A stretch of DNA of 64,000 nucleotides from Fimbriimonadaceae bacterium (GTDB taxonomy: Bacteria > Armatimonadota > Fimbriimonadia > Fimbriimonadales > Fimbriimonadaceae): the NCBI GenBank assembly GCA_019638675.1, contig JAHBTE010000001.1, positions 714,605-778,604 of the forward strand, read 5' to 3'. Of the stretch, positions 1-7,806 are shown in pieces (position 1 is the first letter of the stretch; each line of letters opens with the position of its first letter). Under the pieces are notes generated by a model, which was not told the origin of the DNA, made no database searches, and saw nothing but the letters and a program-made list of their open reading frames with translations. A program made the position numbers and the translations under genes.

Positions 1-1691
1 GTAACGTCCGTATTAAGCGCGGCGCAACAATCGGCCCGGGAACCGTGATCGGGGACAGTTGCTTGATTGAAGAGGGCGCAAACGTTGAACGAAGCGTGAT
101 CTGGGATCGGTGTTACGTGGGTAACGACGTTCATATTCACGGGGCGATTGTTGGTTCCCGCGTAACCCTCAAACGGGATAGCCGATTGCAGGATGGCTCG
201 GTTGTGGGGGATCGTTGTTTGGTTGATGTCGGTAGCACCATTCGCCCCCGAGTAAAAATCTGGCCGGAAAAATCTATTGACCGAGGTTCTACTGTAACCA
301 TGTCTCTGGTTACTGGCAACCGGTGGCGAGGTGCCCTCTTCCGTGAGCTAGGAGTTGCAGGCCTCAGCAACATCGAAATCACTCCCGAATTCGCGACTCG
401 GCTCGGGCTGGCGTTTGGTTCTATGTTGCCGGAAAACAGTTTGGTTCTCGCCTGCCGCGATAGCTCTCGGAGCAGCCGTATGATTAAGCGCAGTTTGATG
501 GCGGCTCTGCTCAGCGCCGGATGCCAAGTTGTTGATATGCACGGGCAAGCGGTTCCGGTTCTGAGGCACGCACTCAAAAATAGCGAAGCAGTGTCGGCGA
601 TAAACGTTCGTAAATTCCCCGGAAACAACCGATTAAGCTTGATCGAGTTTTATGATGAGAATGGAGGTTACCTGCCGCGCAACACAGAGCGCAAAGTCGA
701 AGCGGCATTTTTCCGTGAAGACTTTCATCGTGCTGACCCAGAAAGCCTTGGCATTATCGAGGAAGCCAACCAAGTGGTTGAGGCATACACCCGCGACTTC
801 ATGGCGAACTTGCCTCAGTTCAACATGGAGCGTAGACCGAGGATAGTTGTTGACTACGGATACAGTTCAGTAAGCGGCATCCTTCCCGCGATTCTAGGCC
901 GAGTTGGAATTGACGCGATCAGCATCAACAGCTTCAACGACGCCCGGTCTGCGCCAAGAAGACCAAGTGAAATTCAAGATCACACAACCAACCTTCAGCA
1001 AATCGTTGCCAGCGTGGGTTGCGATCTTGGAGTTTTGATTCTCAACGAAGGCGAAAACATCGCGATTGTTGATGATCAGGGTATTGCCCTTTCCGGCAAT
1101 ACGCTTTTCGCCGCGATGTGTCAACTGGTTGCTCAAACCCAGCCCTCTGGAAGCATCGTCATGGGAATTACCGCCCCAACCAGATTGGAAGATTTACTTA
1201 AAAAGCAGGGAATTTCCGTAGAGCGCTGCCGATCCGGAGTTCGAGAACTCATCCAAGGAGCCCAGAACGCAGATGTTGCATTTGCCGGAAACGAGAATGG
1301 AGGGTTTATCTTCCCTCGGCTTCACTCGGGGTTCGATGGTTTATTTAGCATTACCATGCTCGTCAAACTCCTCCAAATGGAAGGGCTGAAGATGAGCGAA
1401 CTCGTCGCCCAACTGCCGGAGTTCCATCTTGCTTCTGACACAATTCCATGTCCCTGGGAGTCGAAAGGGGCTGCGATGCGCAAGCTAGCGGAAGATAAAA
1501 CTATTAACCGAAAGGTTGAGTATTTAGATGGTCTGCGATTTTATGACGACGATTCATGGGTGCTCGTATTGCCGGATTCGTTCGAACCGATCTTCCATGT
1601 CGTCGCCGAAAGCCCGTCTCTGGTAGACAGTCAAGCGTTAGTTCGTGAATACTCAGAGAAAATAACTCAACTCCAGGCCGAATCATCGTGA
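1..1691 (+). CDS. Nucleotidyltransferase / phosphohexomutase-like fusion, 5' truncated
   Basis: The reading frame is open to the left edge (first whole codon at position 3), so the N-terminus lies outside the window. The first ~65 visible residues are hexapeptide repeats of the left-handed beta-helix type (for example GDSCLIEEGANVERSVI). From about visible residue 90 onward the protein resembles the phosphomannomutase/phosphoglucomutase fold. This order matches fused sugar-1-phosphate nucleotidyltransferase/phosphohexomutase proteins, whose nucleotidyltransferase domain would be upstream. The mutase part looks degenerate: the TASHNP phosphoserine loop is replaced by INVRKFPGNN (near 603-632), and the metal loop DGDxDR by NEGENIAIVDD (near 1045-1077). 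It may therefore be a sensor or structural domain, not an active mutase. The stop overlaps the next start (GTGA). Family assignment is fairly sure; activity is not. Confidence 0.8.
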   Translation, partial: NVRIKRGATIGPGTVIGDSCLIEEGANVERSVIWDRCYVGNDVHIHGAIVGSRVTLKRDSRLQDGSVVGDRCLVDVGSTIRPRVKIWPEKSIDRGSTVTMSLVTGNRWRGALFRELGVAGLSNIEITPEFATRLGLAFGSMLPENSLVLACRDSSRSSRMIKRSLMAALLSAGCQVVDMHGQAVPVLRHALKNSEAVSAINVRKFPGNNRLSLIEFYDENGGYLPRNTERKVEAAFFREDFHRADPESLGIIEEANQVVEAYTRDFMANLPQFNMERRPRIVVDYGYSSVSGILPAILGRVGIDAISINSFNDARSAPRRPSEIQDHTTNLQQIVASVGCDLGVLILNEGENIAIVDDQGIALSGNTLFAAMCQLVAQTQPSGSIVMGITAPTRLEDLLKKQGISVERCRSGVRELIQGAQNADVAFAGNENGGFIFPRLHSGFDGLFSITMLVKLLQMEGLKMSELVAQLPEFHLASDTIPCPWESKGAAMRKLAEDKTINRKVEYLDGLRFYDDDSWVLVLPDSFEPIFHVVAESPSLVDSQALVREYSEKITQLQAESS

Positions 1692-2599
1692 AATTTCTCT
1701 CCTTATTTGTTTTAGTTCTGATGGGGAGTTTAATTCTCGGTCAAAATTCCAAATTACCCGTCACGGATCAGTCACATCCTACGGTCGTCCAACCGAAGCA
1801 AGCGACCACCCCGCGAGTCACTAATCGGCCAGGGAATCGGCTAGGAACAGTACTCGTTCTGATGTACCACCGCACTGGGCCAGACGAAAAGTTCATGGTG
1901 CGCTCTCACAAGCGATTCCGGGAAGATTTAGAGCGCCTCTACCGGCTTGGTTATCGCCCGGTAACCCTTGCCGAATATTCGCTCAATAAAATGCCGTTGC
2001 CTCGAGGGGCCTCACCGGTCGTGATGACATTTGACGACTCGCATCCTTCGCAGTTTGCCCTTTTGCCCGATGGCACAATTGATCCCAACTGCATGATCGG
2101 CATCTGGCAAGAATTCGCGAAAAAGCATCCCGACTTTCCGATTCGTGGAACTTTCTTCGTGCTCCCCAACGGACCATTTGGTCAGAAAAAGTTATCCGGA
2201 ACCAAACTTGGAATGCTCAAGAAATGGGGCTGTGAAATCGGTTCCCACACAATGACTCATCGGTTACTAGGAAAACTCACCGATCAGGAAGTCAAAAAGG
2301 AACTGGGAGATAGCTACCTGTACGTTCAAAAGCTCGGATTCGAACCAACCTCACTCGCCTTGCCCTACGGCGGATTGCCAACTAACCGAGAATTAACCGT
2401 AGAATTTGAATATGAACACAGCGAATACAGCTACATCAATGTATGCTTGGCTGGATCTGAGCCAGCCCCATCCCCGCTAGCAAAGAATTTTAACCGAACC
2501 CGGATTCCACGCGTCCAAGCTTATGACGGTACTTACGGAATCAAATTTTGGCTCGACGAAAATAAGAAACATCCGAGCAAACCTTACGTGCAACCATGA
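1688..2599 (+). CDS. Secreted polysaccharide deacetylase (NodB / CE4 fold)
   Basis: 303 aa. A hydrophobic N-terminal segment (MKFLSLFVLVLMGSLILGQ) looks like a signal peptide, so the enzyme probably acts in the envelope. CE4 motifs are present in order: MTFDDSH (first Asp motif, residues ~113-119), GTFFVLP, a GSHTMTH metal-binding motif with both histidines (~197-203), and LALPYGG near the C-terminus. The family removes acetyl groups from N-acetylated glycans such as peptidoglycan or exopolysaccharide. The GTG start overlaps the stop of the upstream sugar-nucleotide gene, and the end overlaps the next ATG (ATGA), so the three genes are probably co-transcribed. The substrate is not readable from the sequence. 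Confidence 0.88.
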   Translation: MKFLSLFVLVLMGSLILGQNSKLPVTDQSHPTVVQPKQATTPRVTNRPGNRLGTVLVLMYHRTGPDEKFMVRSHKRFREDLERLYRLGYRPVTLAEYSLNKMPLPRGASPVVMTFDDSHPSQFALLPDGTIDPNCMIGIWQEFAKKHPDFPIRGTFFVLPNGPFGQKKLSGTKLGMLKKWGCEIGSHTMTHRLLGKLTDQEVKKELGDSYLYVQKLGFEPTSLALPYGGLPTNRELTVEFEYEHSEYSYINVCLAGSEPAPSPLAKNFNRTRIPRVQAYDGTYGIKFWLDENKKHPSKPYVQP

Positions 2600-3285
2600 T
2601 TGAACCAACCACCCCCACCAACAAACCAATCACACTCAAAGATGTAAAAGCAAACCCCAAGGTTATGACCCTGATTGATGGAGCTAACGAGCTCCTCAAC
2701 AGCATGGGCTACACCGAACATGGACACCGCCACGTTGGAATCGTTAGCGGAATCACAAAGCACATCATGGAGCACCTGGGAATGCCAGAGCGAGAAATCG
2801 AACTCGGGCAAATTGCCGGTTACCTCCACGATATTGGCAACGTAATTAATCGCAACGACCACCCGCTCACCGGGGCGAATATGGCGTTTGTTTTGCTCAA
2901 CGAAATGGGAATGCCTCCCGCCGAGATCGCGCCGATTCTAGGCGCTATCGGCAATCACGAAGAACTGGCCGGCACTCCGGTCAGCGTCATGTCGGCCGCT
3001 CTCATCGTTGCGGATAAAAGCGATGTCCACCGTTCACGCGTCCAGAATCCTCTGATGGAAACTTTTGATATCCACGACCGGGTGAACTATGCGGTCGAAA
3101 AATCCAGAGTCGTTATGGACAAAGAAACGAAGACGATCAAACTGATTCTAGAGATTGATACAAGCTTTGCTACTGTAATGGAATACTTCGAAATATTCCT
3201 CAGCCGTATGGTGATGTGCCGCAAAGCCTCTGCCTTGTTCGGTTACCGCTTCAGCCTGGAAGCAAACGGCACGAGCCTAGAATAA
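2596..3285 (+). CDS. HD-domain phosphohydrolase
   Basis: 229 aa, cytoplasmic. The HD-superfamily metal motif appears as GYLHDIGNVINR with a preceding conserved His (GHRHVGIVSG), a downstream NHEE and a late Asp (VADKSD). Such proteins are metal-dependent phosphohydrolases, often acting on nucleotides. The start codon overlaps the stop of the deacetylase gene by ATGA, and a strong hairpin follows the stop, so this is the last gene of the run. Nothing here identifies the substrate. Confidence 0.85.
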   Translation: MIEPTTPTNKPITLKDVKANPKVMTLIDGANELLNSMGYTEHGHRHVGIVSGITKHIMEHLGMPEREIELGQIAGYLHDIGNVINRNDHPLTGANMAFVLLNEMGMPPAEIAPILGAIGNHEELAGTPVSVMSAALIVADKSDVHRSRVQNPLMETFDIHDRVNYAVEKSRVVMDKETKTIKLILEIDTSFATVMEYFEIFLSRMVMCRKASALFGYRFSLEANGTSLE

Positions 3286-3323
3286 AAAAATCGGGGCACT
3301 TGATAACAAGAACCCCGATTTTG
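3286..3323. terminator. Bidirectional intrinsic terminator
   Basis: An A-rich run, then a stem ATCGGGG (from ~3290) pairing with CCCCGAT (from 3313), a 16-nt loop, and a TTTT run. The stem with A tract on one side and T tract on the other can end both the + strand HD gene (stop 3285) and the - strand gene ending at 3337. Confidence 0.85.
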
Positions 3324-3336
3324 TGTTGCCAGCGGC

Positions 3337-4311
3337 CTAATTGCCTTGGATTTTTAGCGTTTTGCCTTTGCTGGTGATCGTGATGTTGAGATCAGTGTGA
3401 TCGCCTTTCAGGCCGCCCAGCATTTCCTTTTGAGCAGGAGTTAGATCGCTGATTTTCAAATGACCGCGCTCTTCCATCAACTTCCACTGTGCATCGGTAA
3501 TAGAATCAAGCAGCTTTTCGGTATCCATGATCCGAACGCGAAGACCTTCTGAATTCTTCTTCATGCGTTCTTCCATTTCCTTCATTCGCTCTTCCATTTT
3601 CTTGGAATCGAATTTGAAAGCTTTTGCGTGCTCTTCCATTTCCCGAAGATGGTTTTCGTCGAATTTGAATTCAAAATCCTTACCGAGCTTTTCCATTTTT
3701 TCGGTAAACGCTTTCATCTTGCCTTCGTCGAATTCAAATTTGAAGTTTTTGCCGAATGACTCCATTCGCTTTTCAAACTCCTTCATCTTTGCTTCAAACT
3801 TAGCTTTTTGCTCAGGAGTCCAGTCTTTTTCGTCTTTGCCTTTCAATTCCTTCCAGAACTCAGGATCGTCGAAAAGCTTGCCCATTGATTCGCCAAAACC
3901 TTCAAATCCCTCACCCTTGAACATAAACATTGGATGGTCATGACCTGGGTGCATGAACTCAAAATCGAAATCCATATCACGCTTCGGATCTTCCATTACA
4001 AACGTGTTGCCTTTCTTTTTCACATTGAGGTTGAGTGCCTCAGCAACCGCTTTAATAGAATCCTCTGGAGAGGAACCTTTCAGGTGAACTTCAAATTTGC
4101 GATCTTTAGGCAAATCAGTGGTCTCAATAATAAACGGCGCCCCTTGCTCCTTGAGATAGTTGATCATTTCCCCGGCGGTCATTTCTTGAGCAACGAGCTC
4201 ATTTTCAGGTGCGTTTGCATCTGCGACCGATTTCACTTGTGCGACGGCAAGGCCAATCGCAGAACCAATTACGATGGTTCCGGCAATGGTTGATACGAGT
4301 CTTCGGTTCAT
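3337..4311 (-). CDS. Secreted Lys/Glu/Met/Phe-rich protein with STN-like N-terminal domain
   Basis: 324 aa from the ATG at 4311, chosen because GAGGG lies 8 nt upstream; a start 10 codons earlier has no such site. Residues ~1-25 (MNRRLVSTIAGTIVIGSAIG) form a signal peptide or anchor. Residues ~35-110 (EMTAGEMINYLKEQGAPFI ... DSIKAVAEALNLNVKKKG) resemble an STN (secretin/TonB short N-terminal) domain. Residues ~120-270 are a highly charged, Met/Phe-rich region with imperfect repeats of the pattern FGKNFKFEFDEGKMKAF / LGKDFEFKFDENHLREM, probably long amphipathic helices. The last ~60 residues look folded again. No function is assignable. It stands alone between a terminator and the divergent rpsF. 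Confidence 0.75.
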   Translation of the reverse strand: MNRRLVSTIAGTIVIGSAIGLAVAQVKSVADANAPENELVAQEMTAGEMINYLKEQGAPFIIETTDLPKDRKFEVHLKGSSPEDSIKAVAEALNLNVKKKGNTFVMEDPKRDMDFDFEFMHPGHDHPMFMFKGEGFEGFGESMGKLFDDPEFWKELKGKDEKDWTPEQKAKFEAKMKEFEKRMESFGKNFKFEFDEGKMKAFTEKMEKLGKDFEFKFDENHLREMEEHAKAFKFDSKKMEERMKEMEERMKKNSEGLRVRIMDTEKLLDSITDAQWKLMEERGHLKISDLTPAQKEMLGGLKGDHTDLNITITSKGKTLKIQGN

Positions 4312-4512
4312 TTCTTTTTCCCTCTTAAATCCCTGGGTCAAACTGCATTACAAGGGCACGAAGGTTCTTGGTTCCAATTTTTGGAATTTTTTTCGAAAAT
4401 CTGTCCCTTAGGGCCAAAAAAGCCCAGAGGTATCATCCCACTCTGCTTTGACTCTCTGCGCAATTAACCGCGCCCAAAGCTTACAAAGACCACAGGGAGC
4501 CTAATTCAAATC

Positions 4513-4806
4513 ATGGACAATCGAAAGTACGAGGCATTTTATATCGTGCCGCCAAGCCTGAACGATGAAGAAGTTCAAGGCGTTGCTAATCACTTCAAAG
4601 AAGTAGTTGAAAAGAACGGTGGAACCGTTGAATCCGCAGAAAAGTGGGAAAAGCGTAAGCTCGCCTACGAAATCAAGGGTCACCGAGAAGGCAACTACGT
4701 GTTGATGAAGTTTGAAGGGCCAGCACCACTGCCAAACGAACTCAACCGTCTCATGCGGATTAACGATTCAATTGTTCGACACCGCATCGATAAAATCGGA
4801 AAGTAA
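4513..4806 (+). CDS. rpsF: 30S ribosomal protein S6
   Basis: 97 aa, the usual S6 length. The N-terminus MDNRKYEAFYIVPPSLNDEE and the internal WEKRKLAYEIKGHREGNYV are typical of S6, which binds 16S rRNA with S18 in the small-subunit platform. A GGGAG element lies ~13 nt before the ATG, a long spacing. The single-stranded DNA-binding protein gene follows after 14 nt, as in the common rpsF-ssb-rpsR cluster, but no rpsR follows here. Confidence 0.96.
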   Translation: MDNRKYEAFYIVPPSLNDEEVQGVANHFKEVVEKNGGTVESAEKWEKRKLAYEIKGHREGNYVLMKFEGPAPLPNELNRLMRINDSIVRHRIDKIGK

Positions 4807-4820
4807 AGTAATCTAGCACC

Positions 4821-5231
4821 ATGAGCGTCAATAGCGTCGTACTCATTGGTCGGCTTACCCGTGATCCGGAAGTCCGCACTACTCAAACTGGCAAGCAGGT
4901 TGCTAATTTCTCGCTCGCCGTTTCGCGTCGTTTCAAAGGCCAAGATGGTCAGGATGCGGACTTTTTTAACATTTCTGCCTGGGGCAACACAGCGGACTTC
5001 GTAGCCAACTACCTTGGAAAAGGTCGGTTAGTCGCGGTCGAAGGACGCCTGCAATCCCGCAAGTACACCACGCAAGATGGAGCCGCTCGAGAAGTGGTTG
5101 AAGTCGTCGCGGAAAACGTCCAAGGTCTGGATCGTCCTCGCGACGAGCAAGGCCAAGGCGGCGGAGGCGGTTCACGCCCCGAACAATCGCCAGTGGATGC
5201 GGAAGAAGAATACGATCCATTTGCTGACTAA
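4821..5231 (+). CDS. ssb: Single-stranded DNA-binding protein
   Basis: 136 aa. An OB-fold occupies residues 1-~105 (MSVNSVVLIGRLTRDPEVR, then FFNISAWGNTADFVANYLGKG), followed by a short Gly/Gln-rich linker and an acidic tail ending EEEYDPFAD. The bacterial tip that recruits repair and replication proteins usually ends DDIPF; here Pro-Phe is followed by Ala-Asp, so the C-terminal Phe is not terminal. It coats ssDNA during replication and repair and forms an operon with rpsF. Confidence 0.95.
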   Translation: MSVNSVVLIGRLTRDPEVRTTQTGKQVANFSLAVSRRFKGQDGQDADFFNISAWGNTADFVANYLGKGRLVAVEGRLQSRKYTTQDGAAREVVEVVAENVQGLDRPRDEQGQGGGGGSRPEQSPVDAEEEYDPFAD

Positions 5232-5234
5232 TTC

Positions 5235-5257
5235 GAGGTTAGGAAATTTCTAACCTC
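5235..5257 (+). promoter_or_regulatory. Perfect 8-bp hairpin over the ribosome-binding site of the PGI/PMI gene
   Basis: GAGGTTAG (5235-5242) pairs perfectly with CTAACCTC (5250-5257) around a 7-nt loop. There is no T tract, so it is not a standard terminator. The left arm contains GAGG, the only Shine-Dalgarno-like sequence placed correctly (7 nt) for an ATT start at 5246, which itself lies in the loop. The hairpin could mask initiation of the downstream isomerase. Confidence 0.5.
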
Positions 5258-6307
5258 GATCAGCTCGAATTTCTCACTCGCAATGATCCCTCAGGGATGC
5301 ATTCATTGACCGCCGGATTTACGGCTCAATGCAAACAAGCAGTGGAAATTGCGCGGGCCGCACCTCTCCCCAAAACCCCGGCTACGCCTAACCATGTTAT
5401 CATCACCGGGCTAGGTGGTTCGGCGGCTGGAGGAGACCTGCTCAGCGCCTTATACGCCGATCAGGGGCGGGTTCCGTGCCTCGTCAATCGGGATTACACA
5501 ATGCCGAGCTTTGTCGGCCCAGAATCACTGGTATTTGCGACGAGCTATAGCGGTAACACGGAGGAGACTCTATCAGCCTACGCAGACGCCAAAAAGCGCG
5601 GGGCGAGCATCATCGTTGTCAGCAGTGGCGGGGAAATCACGGCCCGGGCAAAAGCTGATGGTTTCCCCGTCGTCACAGTTCCTGGTGGACAGCCACCACG
5701 GACAGCGATGGGTTATATGTTTATGCCTCTCGTAGTAGCGAGCGAACAACTGGGCTTGATTCCAAAACAAGATTACGGTGACGCGTTTAGCGCATTAGAG
5801 TCAATTGCCCAGGAATGCGGTTTCGATTCACCTGAAGAATCTAACCCAGCTAAGCAACTCGCCCAGATGATGACCGGGAAATTCGCAACACTGTACGGCG
5901 AAGGATCTTGGCAGTTTGCTATCGCACAGCGATGGCGCGGACAGATAAACGAAAACGCGAAGGAGATGGTTCTCACACACGTATTTCCTGAACTCTGCCA
6001 CAACGAAATTCTGGGGTGGGAAGGTTCTGATAAACAAGGCGTTGATCAATGGGTTTCCGTTCTGTTAGCCGGAGGAAATGAGCCTGAGCGGATCAAAACT
6101 CGGATTGAAATTACTTGCCAGCTAATCGGCAATGCGACCGAGTTCCATACGGTCACAGGTCACGGAAAGGGCACGCTTGCAAAAATGCTAAGCCTCGCTC
6201 ACTTCGGCGACTGGCTCTCTCTTTATCTTGCGGCTCTCGCCGGACGCGATCCTGGCCAAATGATCGCCATTGATCGCCTGAAAGAAGAACTCAGCCGAAT
6301 CAACTAA
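5246..6307 (+). CDS. Bifunctional phosphoglucose/phosphomannose isomerase
   Basis: 353 aa from a proposed ATT start at 5246, or 336 aa from the first ATG at 5297. Two SIS domains are visible: N-terminal IITGLGGSAAGGDLL and FATSYSGNTEETLSAY (sugar-phosphate binding), and a C-terminal half with LCHNEILGWEG. This is the SIS-type family that interconverts F6P with G6P and M6P. The codons before 5297 read NLDQLEFLTRNDPSGM, which resembles the conserved N-terminus of this family (LDD...DxSGM), and an in-frame TAG at 5240 leaves only ATT as a start. The ATG-only model would remove this segment. It may feed the sugar-nucleotide genes at the left end. Confidence 0.85.
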   Translation: MSNLDQLEFLTRNDPSGMHSLTAGFTAQCKQAVEIARAAPLPKTPATPNHVIITGLGGSAAGGDLLSALYADQGRVPCLVNRDYTMPSFVGPESLVFATSYSGNTEETLSAYADAKKRGASIIVVSSGGEITARAKADGFPVVTVPGGQPPRTAMGYMFMPLVVASEQLGLIPKQDYGDAFSALESIAQECGFDSPEESNPAKQLAQMMTGKFATLYGEGSWQFAIAQRWRGQINENAKEMVLTHVFPELCHNEILGWEGSDKQGVDQWVSVLLAGGNEPERIKTRIEITCQLIGNATEFHTVTGHGKGTLAKMLSLAHFGDWLSLYLAALAGRDPGQMIAIDRLKEELSRIN

Positions 6308-6435
6308 CGCTCGTTGAGCCGTCGTTCGATTTCAGCTTGTTGCGCATTAATCTTTTTCAGATACAGCCACAGGCCGAACCACACCATCAAGGGCGGAACC
6401 GCGGCTACCAGTTTCATCATGTCCATAGTTGTCAT
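6304..6435 (-). CDS. CcmD-like small membrane protein
   Basis: 43 aa (MTTMDMMKLVAAVPPLMVW...LNER); starts at 6426 or 6420 are also possible. One transmembrane helix (about residues 9-26) is followed by a charged helix rich in Gln, Glu and Arg (INAQQAEIERR), the architecture of CcmD, which helps release holo-CcmE from CcmC in cytochrome c maturation. Its 5' part overlaps the 3' end of ccmC by about 90 nt in another frame, and its end overlaps the convergent isomerase gene by 4 nt. The position right after ccmC supports the assignment. Confidence 0.7.
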   Translation of the reverse strand: MTTMDMMKLVAAVPPLMVWFGLWLYLKKINAQQAEIERRLNER

Positions 6436-7084
6436 CCAAGGCCCGTTCGGCCAGTTCAACCCGCTTCCGCAGGCTAAAAATCACGAGGGCTAACCAGCCC
6501 AATACTATAAGCGTTCCCCATAAGCCAAAACTGTACGCAAAGTCGAGTTGACCTTCTGGAATAGTGCGTGTTGGGTGGAACGATTTTTGTTCAACAAACT
6601 TAAGCCGGGGAAACACAAACATCAAGAAAATAGCTGGTAGGACAAGCGAAATGGATAGCCATGCGGTGCTCTGATCCATTCGCCCGCGATCGTTATAAGC
6701 TCCTCGCAATGCCATCAAAGCGGCATAGAAAAAGAGAACGATCAAAAACGAGATTTGCCGAGGATCGTTATGCCACCAAGCTCCCCACTGAATCTTGCTG
6801 AATAAGATTCCCGTTGCCATGGTGAGCGCGGCAAAAATTGTTCCTAATTCAATGGAAGCGTGCATTTTCGCGGCGGCAACGTCTGTGCCTTTCCGCACAA
6901 AACTTCCGGCAAAGAATGCCGAACTCACAATGAAAATTGAGGCTAAAAACGCGCAAGGAACATGGGTGAACAGGATACGCGCAAGGCTGGGCTCCATGAA
7001 CAGTTGGGCATCGGGAACAAGAAAAGTAAAAATCAGCATTCCTGCAACTGCTAAGCCCAAAAGCAGGTGAGAAATCTGTTTCAT
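6347..7084 (-). CDS. ccmC: Heme exporter / cytochrome c assembly protein CcmC
   Basis: 245 aa with about six transmembrane helices. The tryptophan-rich heme-handling motif is present as WGAWWHNDPRQ (family: WGTWWxWDxR) around residue 105, with conserved histidines in the flanking loops. CcmC loads heme onto CcmE at the outer face of the inner membrane. It overlaps the 3' end of ccmB by 4 nt. The last ~35 residues are a polar tail that overlaps the ccmD-like frame. Confidence 0.9.
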   Translation of the reverse strand: MKQISHLLLGLAVAGMLIFTFLVPDAQLFMEPSLARILFTHVPCAFLASIFIVSSAFFAGSFVRKGTDVAAAKMHASIELGTIFAALTMATGILFSKIQWGAWWHNDPRQISFLIVLFFYAALMALRGAYNDRGRMDQSTAWLSISLVLPAIFLMFVFPRLKFVEQKSFHPTRTIPEGQLDFAYSFGLWGTLIVLGWLALVIFSLRKRVELAERALDDNYGHDETGSRGSALDGVVRPVAVSEKD

Positions 7085-7806
7085 AACCTGTCCTTATTCT
7101 GGGGCAGGTCTGGATTCTGCCCAGGGTCCCTGCGCTCCGTCCACAAAGATTGCGCGACCATCGGGCCAAGGCCAAGCGGAACCACGGCATATCCAACCAA
7201 TGCGGCTATGGATTGGTATGCGCCTTCCATTCCTCCATCTCCGAACGAAACTTTTAAACCCCCGATTCCGAGAAAAATGAGTGGAAACAGCAAGGGCAAT
7301 CCCACTACTGAAGCTAAAACCCAACGGTTTGAGGCGGTCATCACCATAGTCGAAGTGAGACAGAGGACATTGCTCGACGCAATCCCGAGAAGTGTTGACA
7401 TCACCAAAAATAGAGGCCAGTTCACCACCGGAACTCCAATCATTCCGCTATAAAACAACCCTAGGATGAATCCCGCTCCACCTTGGAAAATGGCTCCAAA
7501 TAACGCTTTGCCCAAAAATACGGGGCCGCTTGCTCCCCATTGGCGGACGAGATCGAAGGTGCCTTGTTCGTCCTCAGCCAGGAATATCCTCGGCACGGCA
7601 ACTGTAGCGACAAAAATCAGAATCACCGCGAGCAACCCGGCGGCAAGCCCCGGTGCAGGGACAGTAATCATCGTGGAAAAATTAACTGCCGCCAAAGCCA
7701 TAAAGCCAAATAACGCAGATACAAATAACCCTTGTCGGGAGCGGGCTTCCACTCGCCATTCTTTGATTAAACACGCTTTGACCTGCGGACTAAAGAACGA
7801 GTTCAT
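7081..7806 (-). CDS. ccmB: Heme exporter membrane subunit CcmB
   Basis: 241 aa from the ATG at 7806 (MNSFFSPQVKACLIKEWRV), chosen because it fits the family start and gives a 17-nt overlap with ccmA; an ATG 18 codons earlier would add an unrelated stretch. Six hydrophobic segments follow, with the early ARSRQGLFVSALFGF and FLAEDEQGTFD typical of CcmB. It forms the ABC complex with CcmA that releases holo-CcmE from CcmC. Confidence 0.88.
   Translation of the reverse strand: MNSFFSPQVKACLIKEWRVEARSRQGLFVSALFGFMALAAVNFSTMITVPAPGLAAGLLAVILIFVATVAVPRIFLAEDEQGTFDLVRQWGASGPVFLGKALFGAIFQGGAGFILGLFYSGMIGVPVVNWPLFLVMSTLLGIASSNVLCLTSTMVMTASNRWVLASVVGLPLLFPLIFLGIGGLKVSFGDGGMEGAYQSIAALVGYAVVPLGLGPMVAQSLWTERRDPGQNPDLPQNKDRL

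Noticed and set aside
137-628. 163-aa open frame on the - strand opposite the first gene
   Set aside because: Shadow frame; the + strand is clearly the coding one.
4369-4392. TTCCAA-TTT-TTGGAA followed by T run upstream of rpsF
   Set aside because: Stem is too short and AT-rich to be a terminator, and it lies between divergent genes where none is needed.
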